Assembly (NCBI GenBank): GCA_900548385.1
Contig: URKJ01000028.1
Coordinates: 1 to 59,278, forward strand
Direction of reading: 5' to 3'
DNA length: 59,278 bases
DNA from: an uncultured bacterium
GTDB lineage: Bacteria; Verrucomicrobiota; Lentisphaeria; Victivallales; UBA1829
Shown one piece after another: positions 40,952 through 49,265 of the stretch; within the stretch, counting starts at the first letter, position 1; each line of letters starts with the position of its first letter. The notes beneath the pieces are model-generated. The model worked only from the letters and a program-made list of their open reading frames with translations, was not told the DNA's origin and ran no database searches. A program made the position numbers and the translations under genes.

Positions 40952-43102
40952 ATGTGCAACAGATTTGAACAGGTGCGCGGAGCGTTGGAAACTCAATATC
41001 AGCATTTGCAGCCGGAAGACGGACTTGAGTATCCGGAGCTGGAACGCAAAGTACAGGCGTATTACAGGGAAAACAGACAGCGTCCGCTGATTCTGGTGCG
41101 GGCGGAACTGTTCGGCATCATCCTGCGGGAGGGACGGATTGCGATCGTACCGGAGGACCGGTTTGCCGATTATCTGGAGGGACGCGGTCTTTTGAGCGGA
41201 GTCCAGAGAATGATCGGCAACGAGGTGCGGCGGTCCATGCCGGCGGAAACGATGGACCGGGTGCGGGAATATTCGGAAACCGGAACATTTACCGCGCAGC
41301 TTGATCTCAGCCATACGATTCCGGACTGGGAGAGCGTGCTGTCTCTTGGTGCCGCCGGATTGCGGGACCGGGCGCTTCGTGCGCTGAAATCCGCACGGAA
41401 TGAGGAACAGGAGAACTTCTATACCGCGGCGGCGAATGCGTTTGAATCCGTATGCGGACTGATCCGCCGTTTTGCCGCTCTGGCGGAAAAACGGGGAGCC
41501 GTTCCGATGGCGGCATCTCTGCGGGCGCTTGCGGAACGCCCGCCTGAAACGCTGTATGAAGCGCTTCAGCTTGCGTTGATTTATGATACCTGTCAGGAGA
41601 CCGAAGGGGAACCGTTGCGGTCGCAGGGAATCTTCGACCGTCTGTTCATCCGTTTCTACCGGCACGATCTGGAATGCGGAATCCTGACGCGGGAGCAGGC
41701 GAAAGAACTGTTGAAATTTTTCTGGACAAAATTTTATGCGCAGATGCACCCGAACGGCAAAAATTTCTGCTTTGGCGGACTTGCGGAGCCGGGAGTCGAC
41801 TGCTGCAACGAGTTGACGGAACTGTGTTTTGAAATTCATCAGGAATTGAACCGGATCAATCCGAAACTCTCGTTCCGGGTTCACCGGAATACGCCGGACC
41901 GTATGCTCCGGCAGGTGGCGGAGTGCATACGGTCCGGACGGACGGCGGTTGTATTCAGCAATGATGATGTTGCCTTTGACATGTTCCGCCGTCGCGGTAA
42001 AACGGAACAGGATTGCTATAACTACATTCTGATCGGCTGTTACGAACCTGCCGTTCAGGGGCTGGAAATGTGCTGTTCGATGGCGGCATGGGGAAATCTT
42101 GTCAAGCCGTTGGAAGCCGTGTTCAACAACGGCTGTACGTTTGACGGTGTCCGTATCGGACCCGAATGTCCGCTCCCGCCGGATTATGCCGGTGTGGAGG
42201 CGGAATATCTGCGCCAGCTGGGGCATGTGCTGACGGTCACGATGGAGGATACGAAAGCATTCGAGCGGACATGGGCGCGGATCAATCCGTCGCCACTGTT
42301 GTCCGGAACGATGGCTGCCTGTATCGAGTCGGGACGCGATGTTTCCAATGCCGGAACGCGCTACAATTCGAGCGGCGTCATGTGCGCCGGGCTCGGAACG
42401 GTCGTCGATTCGCTTGCCGCCGTGAAAATGCTGGTCGAGGAACGGCGTCTCTGCACGACCGGAGAACTCCGCCGTGCGCTGAAAGCGGATTGGAAAGGTT
42501 TTGAGCCGTTACGGCTTCAGGCATTGAAGCGGGCTCCGAAATGGGGAAACGGCCTGCCGGAAACCGATGCGATCGGGCGGCGTGTCATGGATTTTGTGAC
42601 ACGGAAGATCAACAATACACCGAATGCCCGCGGCGGAACGTTTCAGACCGGATTGTGGTCCATTGACCGTAATTTCACTTTGGGACGCCAGACTGCCGCC
42701 ACCCCGGACGGCCGCCGTGCCGGAGATCCGCTGAGCCGCAATACGGGCGGCTCTATCGGCATGGAAAAACGCGGAGTGATTGCCCTGATGAATTCGGTAT
42801 CGTCGCTTGACCTTGCGGAGTGTCCGGACGGGGCGGTGCTTGACGTGATGCTTCATCCAAGCGCTGTTTCCGGCCCGGACGGCGCGGAGGTGATCGCCGG
42901 ACTCATTCGCGGCTATTTTGCTTCCGGGGGGCTGATGGTGCAGTTCAACATCCTCAATGCGGAGGAGCTGAAACGGGCGCAGAAAGAGCCGGAGAACTAT
43001 GAGGATGTTCAGGTGCGCGTCTGCGGCTGGAACAGTAAATTCGTCAATCTGTCGGCGGAGGAACAGCTGGCGTTCATCATGCAGGCGGAGGCACGGCAAT
43101 GA
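40952..43102 (+). CDS. Glycyl radical enzyme of unassigned substrate
   Basis: The 716-residue enzyme has the pyruvate formate-lyase-type fold. The active-site cysteine is in IGCYEP (C363) with the adjacent glutamate (E365), as in dehydratases and C-S/C-N lyases rather than PFL, which has CC. The radical glycine is in RVCGW (G692), 24 residues from the C terminus. It is shorter than most dehydratases and lyases (about 780-850). It could be a diol dehydratase-like or other eliminating enzyme on a sugar-derived diol; the substrate cannot be told. CAGGAGG lies six bases before the ATG. Its activase overlaps it as ATGA. It works only without oxygen. Confidence 0.92.
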   Translation: MCNRFEQVRGALETQYQHLQPEDGLEYPELERKVQAYYRENRQRPLILVRAELFGIILREGRIAIVPEDRFADYLEGRGLLSGVQRMIGNEVRRSMPAETMDRVREYSETGTFTAQLDLSHTIPDWESVLSLGAAGLRDRALRALKSARNEEQENFYTAAANAFESVCGLIRRFAALAEKRGAVPMAASLRALAERPPETLYEALQLALIYDTCQETEGEPLRSQGIFDRLFIRFYRHDLECGILTREQAKELLKFFWTKFYAQMHPNGKNFCFGGLAEPGVDCCNELTELCFEIHQELNRINPKLSFRVHRNTPDRMLRQVAECIRSGRTAVVFSNDDVAFDMFRRRGKTEQDCYNYILIGCYEPAVQGLEMCCSMAAWGNLVKPLEAVFNNGCTFDGVRIGPECPLPPDYAGVEAEYLRQLGHVLTVTMEDTKAFERTWARINPSPLLSGTMAACIESGRDVSNAGTRYNSSGVMCAGLGTVVDSLAAVKMLVEERRLCTTGELRRALKADWKGFEPLRLQALKRAPKWGNGLPETDAIGRRVMDFVTRKINNTPNARGGTFQTGLWSIDRNFTLGRQTAATPDGRRAGDPLSRNTGGSIGMEKRGVIALMNSVSSLDLAECPDGAVLDVMLHPSAVSGPDGAEVIAGLIRGYFASGGLMVQFNILNAEELKRAQKEPENYEDVQVRVCGWNSKFVNLSAEEQLAFIMQAEARQ

Positions 43103-43995
43103 CAGCGGCGCGGATTGTGGATGTTAAACATTTTGCGGTTCATGACGGCCCCGGCATCCGTTCGACGGTTTTTCTGAAAGGCTGTCCGCTCCGCTGTCTG
43201 TGGTGTCATAATCCGGAAAGTGTGCGGCAGGAACCGGAGCTTGCGGTGCTTTCCTCCAAATGTGTGCGGTGCGGGGCGTGCGCGTCTGTCTGTCCGTGCC
43301 ACCGGATTGAAAATGGCGTTCATCGTCTTGACCGCAGACTTTGCAGGGGATGCGGAACGTGTCTGGAAGCCTGTCTGCACGATGCGCTGGTGCTCTATGG
43401 GCGCCGGGTGACGCCGGAGGAGATTTGCCGGGAAGTGCTTGCCGACCGGATTTTTTACAGGGAGAGCGGCGGCGGAGTTACGGTTTCCGGCGGAGAGCCC
43501 CTGCTGCAGGCGGAGTTCTGCGCGGAGCTGTTTTCCCGGCTGCGGGGGGAGGGGATTCATTGTGCCGTTGACACCTGCGGCGAAATTCCGTGGGAGGCTT
43601 TTGAAACGGTACTTCCCCGGACGGACCTGTTTCTGTATGATCTGAAACAGATGGATCCGGAAAAACACCGGAGATGCACGGGTGTTTCCAATCAACGGAT
43701 TCTGGCAAACTTGCAGAGCCTTTCGGAAACGGGAAAACCGGTTGAAATCCGTATGCCGGTTGTTCCGGGATTCAACGATGCGGAGGCTGATTTCGCCGCG
43801 GCGGGAACGTTTCTTTCCGGATTGCGGAATATTCGCGGAGTCCGTCTCCTGGCATATCACTCCTTTGCCCGGTCCAAATACGACTCGGTCGGCCATGCGG
43901 ATACGATGCCGGAGGTGGAAACGCCGTCCGACAGGCATCTCCGGCATCTCGCGGAGATCCTGCGCGGGTACGGCGTCGCGGTGCTCAGCTGTTGA
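43099..43995 (+). CDS. Glycyl radical enzyme activase
   Basis: The 298-residue radical SAM enzyme generates the glycyl radical on its partner. The cluster motif is CPLRCLWC (C29, C33, C36), then two 4Fe-4S ferredoxin motifs at about 55-100 (CVRCGACASVC and CRGCGTCLEAC), as in the activases of dehydratases. The SAM motifs GGEP and PVVPGFND follow. It overlaps the enzyme's stop as ATGA, so they are coupled. Its last codons overlap the convergent GH63 gene by 11 bases. Confidence 0.94.
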   Translation: MTAARIVDVKHFAVHDGPGIRSTVFLKGCPLRCLWCHNPESVRQEPELAVLSSKCVRCGACASVCPCHRIENGVHRLDRRLCRGCGTCLEACLHDALVLYGRRVTPEEICREVLADRIFYRESGGGVTVSGGEPLLQAEFCAELFSRLRGEGIHCAVDTCGEIPWEAFETVLPRTDLFLYDLKQMDPEKHRRCTGVSNQRILANLQSLSETGKPVEIRMPVVPGFNDAEADFAAAGTFLSGLRNIRGVRLLAYHSFARSKYDSVGHADTMPEVETPSDRHLRHLAEILRGYGVAVLSC

Positions 43996-45583
43996 GTTTG
44001 GCGAGCATGTCGATGTAAAGGGTGGCGCTCCAGCCGTAGTCATGGAATACCTGATGATACGGGCTGATTTCCGGAGCGCATTTGCCTTTGCGCAGGAGTT
44101 CCGGGGGATCGCATTCGCCGCGGTCGTCATAGAACTCAAAGAACGTTCCGTATTTCAGATAGAATTTTTCTTCTTCCGCAACGGTTTCCGCGAGCAGTTT
44201 GCGAGCCTCTTCCGGCATTCCGTTCCGTTCGAGACCGAATGCGATCAGATAGTTGATGTTGACCCAGACGGGGCCGCGCCACATGTCTTTCTGATATGCG
44301 GCTTCACAGGTCCGGCTGATCGACGGGACCCGGAACCGGGTGGCGAATGCCGCCGGATCGTTGAGGTTCGCCAACAGAGCCGCCGCCTGTTCCGGAGACG
44401 GAGCGCCGCAGATCAGCGGGAGAAATCCGGACGAGGCGGCGATACCGGTTTGTCTGCCGGTGTGGACGTCGCGATCCATGTAAATCCCGGCTTCCCCGTT
44501 CCACAGCAGTTCGTTGATCAGCCGGTTCAGCCGCTCGTGGCGGGCGTTCCAGCAGGCTTCTTTTTCCGGCAGCCCCAGTTCCCGTGCAAAATGCGCCATG
44601 CACTCGCATTCGAGCGAAAGGAAGGCATTGAAATCGGGAGCGTCAAGTTCGGTCGCGGAATCGAAACGGGGGGAATTGTCCATGCCGCTTTCGCCGCTCC
44701 GGCAGGTCGGAGAGACTTCGATGTTCCACTCGACAAGACCCAGCCCGTCGGTATCGCGGTTGCGCATGATCCATTCCAGATACCTTTCTAGTTTCGGGAA
44801 CGCCGCGCGCAGATAGTCGGGATCCGGCGACATGTTCAGCAGTTCGCTGATTCCGAACGCCAGAACAGGCGGCTGGGTGATCCGGGAGGTGTAAACGGGT
44901 CCCATCATGTGCGGGATCAAACCGTCGGGCTGCTGCTGGTCAAGGACCGCGGAGAGCGTTTCTTTGGCGAGCGGGAGATCAAAATGACGCAGTCCGAGCG
45001 CATGAAATACGCTGTCCCAGAGCCACATATGCCGATGCGGCCAGCGGTCGGGAGTGGTCCAACGGCGGGTCAGTTTCCCCTCCGGCGTGCAGATCTGCCC
45101 CTTGAGCTGGGAATAGGCTTTGGCGAGCGTGCGGAGAGAATTTTCCGATGTCACTCCGAAGTCGGGCAGAGAGGCGAAGAACTGTTTCCGTTTTGCGATC
45201 AGGGAGGAAATATCCGTGCGGATCAGCTCCGGTTTGAAACAGGCTTTCGTTCCGATCAGGATTCTGGATCCCTCCTGCCGGCACATGATCTCTTCCGGCA
45301 GGGAAACGGAAATGCCGTCGCCTTCCAGCAGAAAATGACAGGCATCGGGAAAGACGGCTTTTACGGTTTCGCTTTCGATCAGGTCGGAGGTCAGAAACAG
45401 ATCGGCCGGAACGGTATTGCCCAGTTGGATCGTGCCGCTGCCGGCCGGCTGTCTCAAAATGAGTCCGAACGTATCGGCAGTGGAGAAGACGAGACCGTTG
45501 TGAAAGTCGGTCGCTCCGTCAAGACCGGAAAAGGCGAGAAGCTGTCCTTTTCCCCAGATGTTCAGTTTTTTTTCAATTTTCAT
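43985..45583 (-). CDS. GH63-like glycosidase
   Basis: The 532-residue protein has an (alpha/alpha)6 barrel of the GH63 type with the segments HMWLWDSVFHALGLR, WNIEVSPTCRSGESGMDNSPRFD (acidic catalytic region) and KDMWRGPVWVNINYL, then the FFEFYDDRGE segment and a GYSA-like DYGWSATL close. Members include mannosylglycerate/glucosylglycerate hydrolases and processing alpha-glucosidases. No signal peptide is seen, so it works in the cytoplasm on an imported or internal sugar. The ATG has only a weak AAAG before it. It has a strong promoter with an operator, facing an AraC gene, and overlaps the activase end. Confidence 0.82.
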   Translation of the reverse strand: MKIEKKLNIWGKGQLLAFSGLDGATDFHNGLVFSTADTFGLILRQPAGSGTIQLGNTVPADLFLTSDLIESETVKAVFPDACHFLLEGDGISVSLPEEIMCRQEGSRILIGTKACFKPELIRTDISSLIAKRKQFFASLPDFGVTSENSLRTLAKAYSQLKGQICTPEGKLTRRWTTPDRWPHRHMWLWDSVFHALGLRHFDLPLAKETLSAVLDQQQPDGLIPHMMGPVYTSRITQPPVLAFGISELLNMSPDPDYLRAAFPKLERYLEWIMRNRDTDGLGLVEWNIEVSPTCRSGESGMDNSPRFDSATELDAPDFNAFLSLECECMAHFARELGLPEKEACWNARHERLNRLINELLWNGEAGIYMDRDVHTGRQTGIAASSGFLPLICGAPSPEQAAALLANLNDPAAFATRFRVPSISRTCEAAYQKDMWRGPVWVNINYLIAFGLERNGMPEEARKLLAETVAEEEKFYLKYGTFFEFYDDRGECDPPELLRKGKCAPEISPYHQVFHDYGWSATLYIDMLAKLNS

Positions 45584-45619
45584 GATGATCTTTCTTGCAA
45601 GTTATTTCATTTGCTATAC

Positions 45620-45648
45620 ATTATACCATGTAATTGCCGAAACGGCAA
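45620..45648 (-). promoter_or_regulatory. Promoter of the GH63 gene
   Basis: Minus-strand TTGCCG (45643-45648), 17-bp spacer, consensus TATAAT (45620-45625). Confidence 0.65.
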
Positions 45649-45649
45649 T
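45633..45649. promoter_or_regulatory. Palindromic operator over the GH63 -35
   Basis: ATTGCCG AAA CGGCAAT is a perfect 7-bp inverted repeat around a three-base centre and covers the -35 element. A protein bound here would block the GH63 promoter. Confidence 0.5.
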
Positions 45650-45677
45650 ATTGAAAAACGGAAAAAATATCAGACAT

Positions 45678-45706
45678 CCTGACAAACATATAAGGAATCC
45701 TGACAA
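45678..45706. promoter_or_regulatory. 21-bp direct repeats before the AraC gene
   Basis: CCTGACAA occurs at 45678-45685 and 45699-45706, two helical turns apart, with the second copy ending at the first base of the AraC start codon. Such spaced direct repeats are typical AraC-type half-sites, so autorepression is likely. That is inference. Confidence 0.45.
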
Positions 45707-46608
45707 TGCCGAAGATTTGCGGGAAAATTCGTAATGTCACGATCGCCCTTCCGGAAGGGTTCGCGCTGTTCGGGCAGAATGTGGATGATTATCCGCGCCA
45801 TCACTTCAATTATCCGGTTTTCAGTCATCCAGCGGATAAATGGGGACTACAAGTCCGGTTTGCCGGAGTGGACGAGTACATCTACGGCTGTTGGCGGGAG
45901 CGCAGAAATTCCGACACGTTCGCTTTGGAATTCGTTCAGGAGGGGGAGTTCGAATATATTGAAAACGGACGCCGGTTTGAATGTCAGCCGGGCGATCTGT
46001 TCATCGTGCATCCCGGAAGCGACACCCGCATGAGCTCGCTCACGGAATACGGCAGAAAGCTCACGATTTCCATGACGGGGACTTCGCTTCTGCCGATTCT
46101 GAATTCGTTGAATCTGATGCAGATTTCCATGTTCCATGTCCGCAAGGAGGAGTATATCCGCGGTCTGTTTCTGGAGCTGTTCACGCTGCTGGAAAAGAAG
46201 CCGGAAGGCTTCCCGAACGAGGCGTCGATTCTTTGCTACCGCATTCTGCTGGAATTGTCGTCCGATCATGAATATACCGAATATCCGGAACTTCTGAGCC
46301 GGATTCTCAATTACATGGCGGAGCGTTTCAATACGTCGATTTCGATCAGTGCGCTTTGCCAGGAATTCAAGATCAGTTCCGGGACGGTTTACCGTCTGTT
46401 CCGGACTTATCTGAAGAGTTCGCCGATAGACTATCTGATCGGCGAGCGGATGAAAATTGCCCGTTCTCTTCTTCTGGAGAGCAATACGCCGATCAAGGAT
46501 ATTGCGTTTCAGGTCGGATATGAAAACCAGCTTTATTTTTCATCGGAGTTCCGCCGCATCTGTGGAAGTTCGCCCCGCGATTTCCGTAAAAAGGGAATGC
46601 AGCTGTAA
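45706..46608 (+). CDS. AraC family regulator of the GH63 gene
   Basis: The 300-residue protein has an N-terminal cupin sensor (around RRFECQPGDLFIVHPGSD) and a C-terminal AraC domain with SISALCQEFKISSGTVYRLF as the first helix-turn-helix and IKDIAFQVGYENQLYFSSEF as the second, ending in GSSPRDFRK. AAGGA lies nine bases before the ATG. It is divergent from GH63, and the two direct repeats lie in its own leader. It converges on the membrane gene at 46612 with three bases between stops and no terminator. Confidence 0.9.
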   Translation: MPKICGKIRNVTIALPEGFALFGQNVDDYPRHHFNYPVFSHPADKWGLQVRFAGVDEYIYGCWRERRNSDTFALEFVQEGEFEYIENGRRFECQPGDLFIVHPGSDTRMSSLTEYGRKLTISMTGTSLLPILNSLNLMQISMFHVRKEEYIRGLFLELFTLLEKKPEGFPNEASILCYRILLELSSDHEYTEYPELLSRILNYMAERFNTSISISALCQEFKISSGTVYRLFRTYLKSSPIDYLIGERMKIARSLLLESNTPIKDIAFQVGYENQLYFSSEFRRICGSSPRDFRKKGMQL

Positions 46609-46611
46609 GAC

Positions 46612-48114
46612 TCATTCCATCGCGGTTGACAGCTTTTCCAGATTCTCTGCGCGTTTTCCCCGCATCTGGCGGACCAGGGCGGAGAGAGCCGGATCATGCA
46701 GTGCCGCCGGGGTGCGGCCGGGGTCTTTCATATAAGCGAGGACCTCATGCAGGTCCATCCGCTCTTTCCGTGCCTTGCCCCCGGAGTATGGCGTGGACAG
46801 AATGGTTTTCAGCGAGATTTTCCGGGGCGGATAGCAATCCAGCGTTTCCCGGAACAGAATGATTTTTCTGCCGTTTTCGTATGCCTGCAGATCCGAGGCG
46901 AAACCGGAACGGAATGTTTGCAGCTCCGCCGGAGTGAAAGAAAACTTTGTTTTCATGTCATGAAACAGTTTCAACCGCATGGCTTCGACGGAGGACGCTG
47001 TGAAATCGGATGGCTGATCGGGCATGCTGCGGATGAAATTCCGCACGTTCTGCAGAAGAGTCCAGTAACGGAGCGCGGCGGTTCTGTCTCCTTGAGCGAT
47101 TGCGAGTTCCGCCCGGAGCATGTGGAGACGCGCCCAGTTCAGAAACACGTTGCGTTCGTTCATCGTGGGACGGTTGCTGCCGGCATGGATGCCAAGCGCG
47201 GGCAGCGCGGACCATTCGTCGATTTTCCGGAGGAGGGAGGCATGACCGGCGAACAGCTGTTCCAATTCTGCGGAAGAAGACGGGGAGACCATGACCTGAT
47301 CCAGTCCGGACGGCAGGCACAGTGTCAGGTCCGGGAACTGCTCAAACAGATTGTCGCCCGGTTCCGGATTCCGGATCAGCCGGTCGAATTCCGGAGCCGT
47401 GACCGGACAGCGCTTCCGGTACAGCCGGTCCAGTTCTTCCGCATTATACGAACGAACTCCGGCCTGTCCGGCGATTTCCCGCTGCAGAGCCGCCGTCATC
47501 CGGTCCGACTGTATGGCTGTACTCAGCTGTATGCCGTAAAGAAAGAACAGCAGCGACAGCAGGAGGATGGAAAGACCGGGGGAGCCCGCCTCCTGCCGGG
47601 AGACCGCGGAGTCGCGGATGCTCAGATACAAGGTCCGGCAGAGCAGAAGCCCGAACAATATCTGTATTGCGGTGAGATCCGGCAGAATCATGCCGCAGAT
47701 GCCGAGGAGGATCAGGGCGGTCAGAAGTATGGAGGAAAGGCGGACGTATTTTCCCGCGCTTTCCGTCAGGGCGCCGCGCATCCGTGCCGGCTCAAGGATT
47801 CCGGCAATGAGCCAAAAGAGGTTGAATACGGGAACCGCCAACGGAACCATGCGCCAGACCGCCGCGGTTTTCCCCGGTGTAATCCTCTGCAGCAGCGGCC
47901 ATACGCAGAACATCAGCGATGCCGACGCATAAAGATGTACGGCAGACAGAATGCCGTAAACGGTCCATCGGAACCGCAGGAAGATTTCCTGTCCGGGAAC
48001 TACGAGTGCGGCGGTATTCCACAACGTGTACAGAATGAGCGGGAGCAGAAACAGCAGGGAGATGCCGTTCATTCCTGCGGAAAGCGGGCGTTTCGGAAAC
48101 AGAATATTCAACAT
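46612..48114 (-). CDS. Large membrane protein of unknown function
   Basis: The 500-residue protein has an N-terminal part with about six membrane helices (roughly 15-36, 50-72, 85-105, 128-148, 150-166 and 182-200) and a C-terminal soluble part of about 300 residues with no recognised motif, likely facing outside or cytoplasm as one domain. The soluble part is rich in helices with Arg, Glu and Leu. No family is recognised. AAGGAG lies five bases before the ATG. It has its own strong promoter. Confidence 0.65.
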   Translation of the reverse strand: MLNILFPKRPLSAGMNGISLLFLLPLILYTLWNTAALVVPGQEIFLRFRWTVYGILSAVHLYASASLMFCVWPLLQRITPGKTAAVWRMVPLAVPVFNLFWLIAGILEPARMRGALTESAGKYVRLSSILLTALILLGICGMILPDLTAIQILFGLLLCRTLYLSIRDSAVSRQEAGSPGLSILLLSLLFFLYGIQLSTAIQSDRMTAALQREIAGQAGVRSYNAEELDRLYRKRCPVTAPEFDRLIRNPEPGDNLFEQFPDLTLCLPSGLDQVMVSPSSSAELEQLFAGHASLLRKIDEWSALPALGIHAGSNRPTMNERNVFLNWARLHMLRAELAIAQGDRTAALRYWTLLQNVRNFIRSMPDQPSDFTASSVEAMRLKLFHDMKTKFSFTPAELQTFRSGFASDLQAYENGRKIILFRETLDCYPPRKISLKTILSTPYSGGKARKERMDLHEVLAYMKDPGRTPAALHDPALSALVRQMRGKRAENLEKLSTAME

Positions 48115-48143
48115 GGCGGCTCCTTGATCGTTGCGATAGTGGA

Positions 48144-48172
48144 AATATAGAGCGGCCTGTTTTCTTTTTCAA
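48144..48172 (-). promoter_or_regulatory. Promoter of the membrane protein gene
   Basis: Minus-strand TTGAAA (48167-48172), 17-bp spacer, TATATT (48144-48149). Confidence 0.6.
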
Positions 48173-48196
48173 CCGCCGGATGTTATTCTTTTCACA

Positions 48197-48213
48197 AAAA
48201 TCGGCAGGATTTT
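48197..48213. promoter_or_regulatory. Inverted repeat near the LacI gene promoter
   Basis: AAAATC GGCAG GATTTT, a 6-bp inverted repeat with a five-base centre, lies 15 bases before the LacI -35. It could be an operator, but it is short. Confidence 0.3.
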
Positions 48214-48227
48214 TCCCGTCCGCCGGG

Positions 48228-48255
48228 TTGCTTTTTTCCGGAATCCGCGTATAAT
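48228..48255 (+). promoter_or_regulatory. Promoter of the LacI-MFS-GH5 operon
   Basis: TTGCTT (48228-48233), 16-bp spacer, consensus TATAAT (48250-48255). The leader is about 14 nt to the ATG at 48276. Confidence 0.55.
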
Positions 48256-48275
48256 TTCAGAAAAGGACGAGGTCT

Positions 48276-49265
48276 ATGAAACGGAAAAATGAAATCAGCC
48301 TGATCAATTTCAAAGAGATTGCGCGGGAGCTCCGTGTGAGCGTCATGACGATTTACCGGGTGCTCAATAACGAGCCGTCGGTGCGTCCGGCTACGCGGGA
48401 ACGGGTCGTGGAGGCCCTGAACCGGTACGGATATTATGCTCACAAGCCGAGTCGCGGTATCCGGATCATCTTCGATTTCTGTGATCATGCATATCTCCAG
48501 CATTACGGAATGCAGCTGATGCAGCGTCTTTCCCATCATGATTTTTCCTGTATTGCGACGGATCACCGCCGGGGACCTGCAAAGTTTTTTGATGCGGCGG
48601 CGGAAAGCGATATTGTCGTGTATTGTTCCGTTCCGGAAAATGAGACCGTTCGCCGGACTCTGGAGTGCAATCCGTCGATTTATCAGATTGCGATTTACAC
48701 GAAATGCGATGCGGATATCATCATCTCTTCCGATAATATTCTGGGCGGGGCGATGGCGGCGCGGCATCTGCATGAATTCGGGCACTCCCATATCGCCGTT
48801 CATCTGAGCGAGTCGCATCCGACGCGCTTCGACCGCTACAACAGTTTTTTCGCCGAACTGCACAACCTTGATCCGGAATGCCGCATCGACAACGTGGAAG
48901 CGCGGAGAGGGGAGACCATGCTTGATGTGTTCGGGCGTTATTTTGCCTCCGTCGACCGTCTTCCGACGGCGGTTTTCTTCCTCGCCGGAGAATACAGTCA
49001 GAATTTTTACCGGGCATTCCTGCACAATGACAGAGAGGGTCGTTTCCGGGAGCTTTCCGTCATGAGCTACGACCGTCCGGGAGACGTGATTCCCGAACAG
49101 CCCGGAGCCGTGGAATTCGACCGCATTGAGTTTCTTCCGCAGGATATTCTGGACTGGACGGAATTTTATATCATCAACCGCCCGATGATGAAGCACCGGA
49201 CAACGGTGCACACCAGTATCAAACCGACTCTGAAGATTGCAGGGTCCGTGAGAAATATCCGATGA
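48276..49265 (+). CDS. LacI family transcriptional regulator
   Basis: The 329-residue regulator has an N-terminal helix-turn-helix (NFKEIARELRVSVMTIYRVLNN) and hinge helix segment, then a periplasmic-binding-like sensor. The LacI hinge motif is altered (PSRGIRIIF after YYAHKP), but the fold order is kept. AAAAGGACGAGG lies before the ATG. It is the first gene of its operon, so it also controls itself. Its stop overlaps the MFS start as ATGA. Confidence 0.9.
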   Translation: MKRKNEISLINFKEIARELRVSVMTIYRVLNNEPSVRPATRERVVEALNRYGYYAHKPSRGIRIIFDFCDHAYLQHYGMQLMQRLSHHDFSCIATDHRRGPAKFFDAAAESDIVVYCSVPENETVRRTLECNPSIYQIAIYTKCDADIIISSDNILGGAMAARHLHEFGHSHIAVHLSESHPTRFDRYNSFFAELHNLDPECRIDNVEARRGETMLDVFGRYFASVDRLPTAVFFLAGEYSQNFYRAFLHNDREGRFRELSVMSYDRPGDVIPEQPGAVEFDRIEFLPQDILDWTEFYIINRPMMKHRTTVHTSIKPTLKIAGSVRNIR

